From contig CALNXK010000106.1 of NCBI GenBank assembly GCA_942486035.1, forward strand, positions 1,242,501-1,306,500: DNA of 64,000 nt, read 5' to 3'. This stretch comes from Porites lobata (lineage: Eukaryota > Cnidaria > Anthozoa > Scleractinia > Poritidae). A program made the position numbers and the translations under genes. Position 1 is the stretch's first letter. Each line of letters starts with the position of its first letter. Under the pieces are notes generated by a model, which did not search any database, had not been told where the DNA came from, and was given only the letters and a program-made list of their open reading frames with translations. This document shows, piece after piece, positions 55,956-64,000 of the stretch.

Positions 55956-56502
55956 AGGCTAATCAAGACTTTTTATTAAAATCTACGGAAGCGTCTCAGC
56001 TCCGCAATTTAGCTTAGTTTATGCCTTTGGTAAAATTACGCGTAAGCAATCATAAACTTGTGATCGAGACTGGAAGATATAACCAAACTCCTCACGACAA
56101 AAGATCATGTCCAGTTTGTCATTCCAATGAAATCGAAGATGAAATTCGTTTTCTCTGATATTGCCCAAAATATTTCAAAATAAGAAATGAATTTTTCGCT
56201 CAAATACAGAGTTATATTCATAACTTTCAACAGTTGTCTTTCTCTGACCTGGTGATTAAACTGATTAACTCAGAAGTAGTTTTCTTAATTAACGATTGAT
56301 TATATCTCGTTAATGAATAATTTTCGTGACAGTCCTGTCACGTAAGAATAATGTCATGATCACTTGATTATCTGTTATTATAAATATCATTATTACGATT
56401 ATTTCTTTCTCTTTTCGTTGTCTTATTTTAAATACCTTTTGCAATACTGTAAGTAATTATAGTCATGCAAATAAAGGTTATCGTTGTTGTTGTTGTTGTT
56501 TT
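55956..56502 (+). mobile_element. LINE ORF2 C-terminus with 3' UTR and (GTT)n tail
   Basis: With one or two frameshifts the plus strand reads KQS-KLVIETGRY, then QTPHDKRSCPVCHSNEIEDE with IRFL and CPKYFKIRNEF. This is the Cys/His-containing C-terminal segment common in cnidarian LINEs. The 3' UTR 'gtcatgcaaataaaggttat' ends in a (GTT)n tail near 56483-56502. Inactive. Confidence 0.65.
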
Positions 56503-57240
56503 TGTATTTGAGCTACTAGGTTTGTCTCGGTTTTGAACACATCCTCTAACCTTGCCTCCGGCGTCGCCTCCTCTTCCCACCCCTCCCACACTTCGCAAAA
56601 ACTTACGAAAGCGTCTTTTCTGGTCATCCTCAGTGTAAAAACCTCATGAAAACCTGTGAAGTTTTCTAACTATTATTTTCTAACTATTATTTTCCTTGGC
56701 TCTATTTTCTTGACTGCTCACTGGCTTCATTTCATCACATGTAATTGTCTTACGTCACTAGAGCTGAGGTTCGCAGGTTTTTACCCCGAGTATGAGCCGT
56801 CTTCAATTTGGTTCGTCCTCATTTCGCCTCTGGTGGCCACACATTCTGTCATGCGTTACAGGTCATTTTATTTGTGCATATAAATGAAATGGTTACACAT
56901 CATCGATTAATAGCTAAATACATAAATAGTGAATCTATTAGTAGCAGTAAAAAGAAAGTTTAGCTTAGTTTATCCCAATTACACGAAATCAGAGTGCACC
57001 TTTCGCTATAATTAGGTTTCCATATCGGGAAATTTTACCATAATTTCTACTTTTTCTGAGAAATTCCTTGCAACTAGTTACCTGTTAAGCGCTTCTGCAC
57101 AGTTAAAATAAGAAAACAAAATTATCGCTTAATACATCGAAGCTAACATAATCAAGCCTTACTAGTTTTTATATTGCAATAGTCTGAATACCGATGCAAA
57201 GTGTTCCATACAATGGAACTGTTGTTTTATACAGCGTCCT
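56503..57240. other. Intergenic; 3' flank of the secreted-protein gene
   Basis: No gene or bounded repeat could be supported. Confidence 0.3.
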
Positions 57241-57286
57241 ATTTCACACACCAGACTAGTGATCACTAGTGTAGTATAGTATCAAC

Positions 57287-58639
57287 CTAAAAAAACAGTT
57301 TATTCAGAAAACTGATTACCAGTGTCGCTGTGAATCCATACGGCCCGAGGTTACTATAGGCGGAATGAGCAGATCTCTTGTTCCATTCGGGAGGTTTGTC
57401 TGAAACGGCCAGTACCCGGGTGCTGTTGCAGGATTTGTCGGAACAAGAAGCTAAGGATTTTACCCACACGTTGTGCCCATCTACCAGCAAAGGCAGAGTT
57501 CCTTTTGCAACAGCTGACGCAAATTCTTCCATAGTCTGGTTCAAGTCGATGCCCGGCATAGAAGTGCTCACGATGCCCAGGGCTTTTATGTCGGCTAACA
57601 CGATGATGATATTCGAAATATCTGGATCGTCGGCATGTGTGACATTCTCAGGGTAGGCTAGCCAGTCCATCACATCAGTATTCCACTTCAAGGCTTTCGC
57701 GATAGCTGAACCTACTTGATCTGCGAAGCGACTTCGAGCATCAGCTTCTGGAAGAGGGTCCGACAACGATCGCTTAGCGCGATTTGGGAAGTTCTTCACC
57801 TCAATTTTGCTGATTTTGATCACTTGCTTTGTGAGTGCCTCTTTGACATAGGAAGTGGCACATACGGTTCCTATGTTCCACATTCCTTTCAATGATTCCC
57901 ACGAAGTGTCCAGCTGAATGAAGGACCTTTTAATTGTCAGGAAGATCTGAAGGAAATCTTTGAAGCCCAGATCACAAATGGATGGTGCGTCCTTATCTGG
58001 ATTTAAGTAGCATGGAGTGTGTGAAGCAAAAGCCCTCTCTCGTATGTCTTTACACGACAGCTTTTTGTTCCAAGGACGCAGTATAGGTACTAAGGACACT
58101 TGAAGACACTTACGAACAGCGTCCACCCATTTCCGTCCCTCCGAACTGAATATGGAATATCGGTCACCATATAACCTACAAAACTTCTCAGCATATTTGA
58201 TAGCGTACGCATTGCTCGTATCCTCACATGGGTACTTCTTTTCCAAGCAGTTTCGGTACCAATCACACGAATCTCCAGAAGGGCTGTAGCACTTTGAAGG
58301 CAGTGATGTTGTAGGAATACCAGTGTATGGTTTGGGAGTCGTATTGCTAGGTTCACATGAACAGTCGTCTGTCACTGTTCCACTGGATTTGTCATGCACC
58401 TCAATCATGCACTGGTACCAGCAATATGTTGCATAGATATATCTACAAATATGCTTCTGGTTACTTTTTTGCCGTATGTATGCATTAGTAAGACAGGTTG
58501 CCCATTGGTAGCCGTAATATCCTGATAACTTGACGCACTCAGTAACTCCAGAGGGGCCGTAATGCACGTTACATAGCTGGGCCCATGCCCTCTGCAGAGC
58601 AAAGGCGGACAACAAGACAAACAGTGGCGACAGCTTCAT
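57287..58639 (-). CDS. Secreted cysteine-rich 450-aa protein, unrecognised family
   Basis: A single uninterrupted frame. Residues 1-20 are a signal peptide (MKLSPLFVLLSAFALQRAWA, cleavage expected before QLC). The N-terminal half has 18 cysteines (including 23, 35, 49, 65, 73, 77, 93, 95, 117, 125, 131, 138, 154, 178, 196, 210, 222, 260) in two modules joined by a Thr/Pro linker (about 97-115). The second includes CDWYRNCLEKKYPCE and KWVDAVRKCLQVSLVPIL. R-A-K-R at 287-290 is a furin-type site. The rest has two more cysteines (399, 404), sequons at N332, N367 and N405 (N99 in the linker) and ends in a hydrophobic stretch (LGPYGFTATLVISFLNKLFF) that could be a GPI signal. AATAAA overlaps the last codons. 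I do not recognise the family; a cnidarian-specific secreted or surface protein is likely. An intron in the 5' leader is possible (ctcag 10 bp upstream). Confidence 0.85.
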   Translation of the reverse strand: MKLSPLFVLLSAFALQRAWAQLCNVHYGPSGVTECVKLSGYYGYQWATCLTNAYIRQKSNQKHICRYIYATYCWYQCMIEVHDKSSGTVTDDCSCEPSNTTPKPYTGIPTTSLPSKCYSPSGDSCDWYRNCLEKKYPCEDTSNAYAIKYAEKFCRLYGDRYSIFSSEGRKWVDAVRKCLQVSLVPILRPWNKKLSCKDIRERAFASHTPCYLNPDKDAPSICDLGFKDFLQIFLTIKRSFIQLDTSWESLKGMWNIGTVCATSYVKEALTKQVIKISKIEVKNFPNRAKRSLSDPLPEADARSRFADQVGSAIAKALKWNTDVMDWLAYPENVTHADDPDISNIIIVLADIKALGIVSTSMPGIDLNQTMEEFASAVAKGTLPLLVDGHNVWVKSLASCSDKSCNSTRVLAVSDKPPEWNKRSAHSAYSNLGPYGFTATLVISFLNKLFF

Positions 58640-58691
58640 TTCAAATCTGAGAAATAGAAAAAAAGTGAGTCCAATGATCTCCCGTAGTGCC

Positions 58692-58702
58692 GGTTTATAT
58701 AA
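58692..58702 (-). promoter_or_regulatory. TATA box of the 450-aa protein gene
   Basis: Minus-strand tttatataaacc lies about 55-60 bp upstream of the ATG at 58639, giving a leader of roughly 25-30 nt with no need for an upstream exon. Confidence 0.6.
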
Positions 58703-60391
58703 AAAATGGAGCGTACAAAATTCGGATCAGATCAGGTAATTTAAAGATCTGACTGGAATACAGTGGGTATTATTGTCTTCTAAGTACGTAAATGAGTTGA
58801 TCCGGTCTGCATTTGCACTTGCCGGCTTGAAAATGAATTTCTCTGCATCGTTAGGGTTTATGGAGAACATTTTCATGAGTTCCAGTTCGTTTAATTGACA
58901 TTAACCTGTCGAATGATGTGCAGAGAAGAAAAGTCGTGTGGAAACCTGAATTCGTTTAGATCAGTTCTACCTAAAAACTTGTCAATTATATTAGAGCGGG
59001 GATACACTAGACGTTCTCTGGTCCCGACCGACGTACCAAGATGCTTTCCCAAAGACGATGAACAAATTATCGATAGCAGAATATTATTCAGGGCAATTAA
59101 TGGCCGTTGTCAGGGCATACTGGTAAAATCCGTTTCTAGGGTGGGTAAACAGTATTCAAACTAAAATTTGATCTAGAATTTCCTTTGTTTTCTAGCCTTA
59201 TTTGCTCACTGGAGACTAAAGAAATTCTGGTTTAACCTGAGAACGGATTTTATCTACAGGATATACATGGCAGCTATCATAGATGGTCGCTAATGTCTTA
59301 CAGTCTTTTAAAGATCTTTAAAGGACGATTCGTAAATCAGAAAGAAACGGGGTGAATTCGAAAGGGCTAGTGGGGTTGGGAAAATTCCTTGTCGGGTTTT
59401 AGCGTTATAAAGTTCGTATCAGACCCGGAACATTGGAAATGTCACGGGGATGATCGATGCACGCCAAGTAATAGACAAGTTAACAATTGCAATTATGCGC
59501 TATTAAGTTGAAGAGAGTGGTAAAGCTAGTAACACTGCCAATGCATATATAGACGTCGAGAAAGGATTTGAGTACTACTTTTGAAAGATCGGTGGGAAAT
59601 AACTCCCCTTAAGTTTAGATCTGTTTTTGAGTAAGCGTTCTGCAATTACGGAATTTCTAGGCAGTTATGTACTCCACAACTCTCCTGATACTGTTACCTG
59701 CTGTCGACAATAAAAGATAACATTCAGTTTGCGTGACTAGTGATTCTCTAATACCTTCTAACTTTGTGTAAACTGAAACTTAAACTCACTCTCCATCTTG
59801 CACTAGTAAACAGAAGTTATCGCGAATGTTCAGGCTGCAACGCCGTGAAACTCGTCATTAACCCGGTATTGAAAACAGCCCTTCTTATATCTGGAAATTA
59901 CTTTCCTGAAAATGTATTTTCGAAACGATGGGAGGCGACAGAAGGCCTTAAAATCCAGTGACGAAATAACAAAGCTAAAAGAGTCGACTTCAGCACACAA
60001 GTCTTTCGCTGAAATGGGTGGGCCAGAATTAACCACGTAACGATCACGACCGGGTACCCGGATAGGGGCGCTAAGGATAACAATTGCGGGATACTTCAGC
60101 TGGGGCCAAATCTTCCGAGGTATGAAACTGAAAGCGTAAAGTAAGTTAAGAATTGACTAGGCATTATTCTATATTGTCTCTATTTCGAACGGATTGGGTA
60201 CAGCAAGCAACGCACACATCACCCTAGGCTCCCTTCCCCTAGTGTAAATTATGTTGCCTTACGCTTTTTCATTAATCTATACTTCCTCGTTTTCTTAGAA
60301 ATACATTGGTATGCAGCGGACAGTCTAACAAAGAAAGACAAACACAGGACTGCTATAGGGTGGCCGCGGCCGCTTGATAGAGGTTGCCGAC
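58703..60391. other. Intergenic; 5' flank of the secreted-protein gene
   Basis: Short open frames on both strands lack domains and splice context. Nothing further supported. Confidence 0.35.
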
Positions 60392-60394
60392 TAA

Positions 60395-60950
60395 GGGCCT
60401 GTTTACATGGAGGTGGGGGACCCCAGGTAGGTGAGGTAACCCGCTTAGGTGGGGTAACCCGCCTGTCCATATAATCTCTCATTTTCATTTGATCACGTTT
60501 ACATGATAGGTGGGATGACCCGCCAAGGCGGGTAGCCCGGTCTACCAGACCGGGTTACCCTCTCAGCCGGGGTCACAATTTGTCATGTAAACGTTTCAAG
60601 GTGGGGTAACCCGCCTGGCCGGGGTCGGATTCGTGATACATCAAATTCGCGCAAAATTCACTTTCGCGGTGTCTTTGCATTATGATTAAAGTTAACAATA
60701 GAAAGCTATTGCACTGACGGGTTGCAGCAAGAGCAACAAGTGAGTGAAAAAGTGCATTAATCGCCAAAACTCGTGGTTTGCCAGCATTTTTCTTGTTTAC
60801 GTGCTTAGCGACCATTCAATAATCTTGAGAAAGTGCACCCCGGGAAGGCGGGGTTGTAAGATTGCATGTAAAGGCGGGTTATTTTTTTTACCCCACCTAA
60901 GCGGGTTACCTCACCTACCTGGGGTCCCCCACCTCCATGTAAACAGGCCC
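60395..60950. mobile_element. 556-bp Harbinger-like MITE
   Basis: Long inverted termini: gggcctgtttacatggaggt at 60395 mirrored by acctccatgtaaacaggccc ending at 60950. Homology continues through 'gggggaccccaggtaggtga' and 'ggtaacccgcttaggtgggg'. It is flanked by TAA on both sides (60392-60394, 60951-60953), the 3-bp target type of PIF/Harbinger. Internal sub-repeats 'ggtaacccgcc' occur repeatedly. It is inserted in an older repeat ('ccgcttgatagagg' / 'ccgcttaatacagg'). Confidence 0.8.
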
Positions 60951-61389
60951 TAATACAGCAGGTAACAAATACAGCGTTTGTATAAGCGAAAAATCGGGAC
61001 ATTGAAAACTGGCCTCTTAATAGAGGGTGACCGCTTAATACAGGGCCGTTATACAGCTACACCAAAATAGGTTGCTTTGATAATTGGTCATTGATAATTA
61101 GACATTGGGCATTTGGGCATATTGAACAATGCAATGATTTACTTTAGTGACCACCAAACAATAGCTTTCCAATGCCCAAAGAAACCTTTATTGAATCAGC
61201 CATATAAGGGTTCGACTGTACACGGAAATAAAGTATTTTTCTTTTAAAACGGCTTCCCCACCCTAATTCCCAGGGTTCATTTTTATCCTCATCACTTTAT
61301 CTATTTACAAACTGTATTCTCCGTATTTTCTTCCAGCTCTGACGCCAGCGCTTACTTTCAAATTGAAACTGCTAGTTCATATTATATTC

Positions 61390-63780
61390 TATGAGTGATG
61401 GCCAGAGGGCAAAATTAAGAGAGAGGCAGGGGAGGCTGCGTCACTAATTGCGGCTCAATTACAGTCTCTCTACGCAAAAGACAAAATTAAATAGCCTTGT
61501 CACCTTGCTTTGCGTAATGCGTAAAGCTTTAGCCTGCGATCAGGCCCAGGTTTGCGGCGTTCTTGGTAAAGGTTTTACCTTCCCTTTGGCAAATTCAGGA
61601 AGTGTTGTGACTGAAATGGATTCTTATTAGTCAGGTTCCGATGAAGCCTTGGAACTCACTATTTCAGATTCGTATCGTTTGCGCCGTTCTAGTTCTTCAT
61701 CGGAAAACATGGTTTTGAAGAATTTATCTCAGCTCCTAAGGAAGATTCTTTAAGAAACAGTTATTTAGTTACTGGTGACCGGTCGATGGGTTTCACGGGC
61801 AACTGTAGATTAATCAGTCACAGCTTTTATTGGTCGCTCAATCGATCCCAGAAATCTTAGAGTCAACACTGTGCTGAGCTGTGCTGTACTGTGGGAATTT
61901 TTACAGTTTTGAACATCGATGCAACAGCACAGGGGAATCCCATTCTCCTTTAACCTCTTGGGAGAAGGGATATTGGCTGGAATTTTGGAGAGGTTCGAAA
62001 TTCTATGGGTAAAATTGGGCTATTGCATTAAATATGAGCAACGCCCGGGCTGAGACCAGGTGGAATTCCTCGGGGGTACGTTATAAAAGTAGTGGAATTT
62101 GTCAGGGGTAAATGCAATAGTATGGAATTTCCCAGGGGTAAGAAGAAAAGGTAAATACTTATCCCGGGGGGCGCAGATGTTAAAAGCAATAGCCCACGAA
62201 AGTGTTGGACTGAGAAAAGGAGCATTTTGGTTCGAGTCATCGTCGGGAGGTCCCGAGGGTTAAGGTAAGCGGGATTTTACTTTACAAGGCAAAGGAAGAC
62301 ACCGTTGCCGTTGTCAGTTGTTTAGGTTCTAGCATAAATTTGATCGTTTTCATTTGAATGGTATCGATGGCATAGTTTTACGTGGAAAAATTAAAATAAT
62401 TAAATTCAAAAGGTAAAAAAATGGGTTTAGTTTGTTAAAAACTCCGTGATGTTTGCACGAGAATTAATCAATACGATAATAATAATAATAATAATAATAA
62501 TAATAGACACTTATATAGCGCGATATCCACCAATTCCTCAAAGCGCTGTACAATAAAATGGTAAGAAACTAGAGTTAAAAACTATTATAAGATAAAATAA
62601 AAATTTAATAAAGCTACTAAAATCAAACATCGTAGGCTAATTTTAATAAGTATGTCTTCAACTGCGACCTGAACTGGTCGACAGATGTAACATTCCTGAG
62701 TTCAGGGGGCAATTGGTTCCATAACCTAGGAGCAGCTGCGGAAAAAGCCCTATCACCAAACGTCTTTAACCTAGTCCTGGGCACGGCTAGAAAATTCTGG
62801 GAACTAGAACGACGTAATTCAGAACAAAAAGCACAAAAGCAGCTTGTCTGTGAACACTTTTTCGTCGCATTTCTTTTCGAGCCGTTTTTATGAAATGACG
62901 TAACACCAAACCAAAGCAATTGCTGTGGCCAATCAAGTTGCGTGCAATTGAATTAACCAATCATACCACAAGGCACACGCTTGTGAAGAGAGTATACTTG
63001 GGTTTTGTTGTTACCTGATTGGTTCAATCAAAGAGCAAAACTAAGGGATTCTGCAATTAAGTTTTCTTCGTTGTTAGTTTTTAAGTTCACTCATTGTGTG
63101 AAGGTATATGGGCAGCTTGGGTTTTCTCTTTATACACAGCAGTTGACAGTTGGTTTGCTGATTAGTAAGACCAGGAGAGAATCTGTTGCGAGGGACGGTT
63201 GTAGGTAAGCTGACTGACACTAAAGACAAGGTTTTGAAGAAAAGAGTTTTTGTTTTATTTTGTTGACTAAATACTATATTTTTTTAAATAAACTACCCCC
63301 TGGAACACTCCTTTGTACGTTTGATGCGCCTTCTCAACTATAAAGCTGCCAAATTACAGAGCAAAATAAAAGACCGTTTTCATTCATGTGATCGGTGGCT
63401 ATGCAACAAAGGAATTTGTTTTGGTCGCCGATTCACAGTCCAGTTTTGCACACAAATTCGCCACTTAAGAAACGAAAATGCAACCGGAGCCAAAAGGCGT
63501 CCTACAATTGTTTGTGGGATGGTTACCGGGGACGAGCCGGTCAGCTTTTGGTCAATATTTTTCCTGTCCCTATTAACAGTCCCAAAAGTCTTTGCGAACC
63601 CGACCCAGGTTCCTTATCGTTTCTTAAGTGGCGATTGTGGCCGCCATGACGGCCAATAGCCGGTCAGCTATTGGCCAATTTTTTCCCTGTTCCTACTAAC
63701 AGTCCCAGAAGTCCTTGCGAAAGTTAACTCGACCCAGCTACCTTAACGTTTCCAAAATGGCCGCCATGACGTCATATGAA
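61390..63780. repeat. Segmental duplication block, right copy
   Basis: Diverged copy of 51650-55320 in the same orientation (landmarks given there). Its own later insertion is the LINE at 62476-62910. Its end is locally duplicated: the 'agccggtcagct..tggtcaatattttt' segment occurs at about 63533 and again at about 63659, the second ending in a perfect tgacgtca (63767-63774) also present in the left copy (55297-55304). Confidence 0.75.
62476..62910 (-). mobile_element. LINE (CR1/L2-like) 3' end
   Basis: The minus-strand frame (about 62850-62626) encodes RTRLKTFGDRAFSAAAPRLW, NQLPPELRNVTSVDQF and RSQLKTYLLKLAY, the conserved C-terminus of CR1/L2-type ORF2. A 3' UTR follows, with 'gcgctttgaggaattggtgg' and a (TTA)n tail at 62476-62504. 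It is a 5'-truncated copy inserted in the right duplication block. Confidence 0.8.
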
Positions 63781-64000
63781 AACGATCTATAGAAAGGAGG
63801 ACCAAATTCCACCTAAGAGCTAATTAACAAAGAAATCGCTCAATCTACTCTTCGTAATTCATGGTGAAAACAAAAGTTTACTTGAAACCATAAAGAAATG
63901 CTGCAGTTTTGTTTAACATCACGTTTCTTAAGCACTGAAGCTGTAACTTTCTTTGGGTAACGATGACCACGATAACTATAGGTCATGTTCTTTGAAATAA
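63781..64000. other. Window end, nothing recognised
   Basis: No gene or repeat boundary identified. Confidence 0.3.

Noticed and set aside
1..64000. CRISPR arrays, prophage, bacterial operons or viral genes
   Set aside because: None seen; the intron-exon structure and repeats are those of an animal nuclear genome.

Overview
The window is nuclear DNA of an invertebrate animal, most likely an anthozoan cnidarian and probably a stony coral. Genes are split by GT-AG introns of 0.1-5 kb, the intergenic DNA is AT-rich, and it is crowded with small inverted-repeat elements, LINE 3' ends and a tRNA-derived SINE. One gene has the apple/EGF/fibrinogen-like architecture of coral skeletal organic matrix-type proteins. 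The species cannot be told from the sequence alone. There are no bacterial, CRISPR or organelle features.

Region 1-16.3 kb (minus strand) holds a secreted apple-EGF-EGF-fibrinogen-like gene. I rebuilt seven exons with matching phases from 10434 down to 2487; its 3' end is probably left of the window. It lies in a tandemly duplicated neighbourhood. A second, decayed copy of exon 1 and its promoter sits at about 11.9 kb, and an orphan copy of the last two exons sits at 15.17-16.30 kb. A 1182-bp hAT-like element (1232-2413) interrupts the intact copy, and the paralogous segment near 15.1 kb keeps the empty site.

Region 17.8-18.8 kb (plus) is an intronless rhodopsin-family GPCR. Region 18.8-22.6 kb is repeats. 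Region 22.5-27.24 kb (minus) is a complete four-exon mitochondrial ATPase inhibitor IF1 gene (123 aa). Only 215 bp separates its start codon from that of a divergent complete 31-exon gene (27458-51118, plus) for a 1052-aa oxysterol-binding-protein-related protein of the ORP1L/OSBPL1A type: ankyrin repeats, PH domain, coiled coil, FFAT motif and ORD sterol/PI4P-transfer domain. The phases of all 31 exons agree. The two genes probably share a bidirectional promoter, and both products are general housekeeping proteins (mitochondrial ATP synthase control; late-endosome/ER lipid exchange).

Region 51.1-64 kb holds one further gene, an intronless TATA-driven secreted cysteine-rich protein of 450 aa (58639-57287, minus) with a furin-type site and a possible GPI tail. 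It sits between two direct-repeat blocks (about 51.65-55.32 and 61.39-63.78 kb) that are diverged copies of each other. The remainder is mobile-element debris. The strongest things to follow up are an in-frame 42-nt duplicated exon candidate in the OSBPL1A gene, the head-to-head IF1/OSBPL1A pair, the paralogous hAT empty site, and the uncharacterised 450-aa protein.
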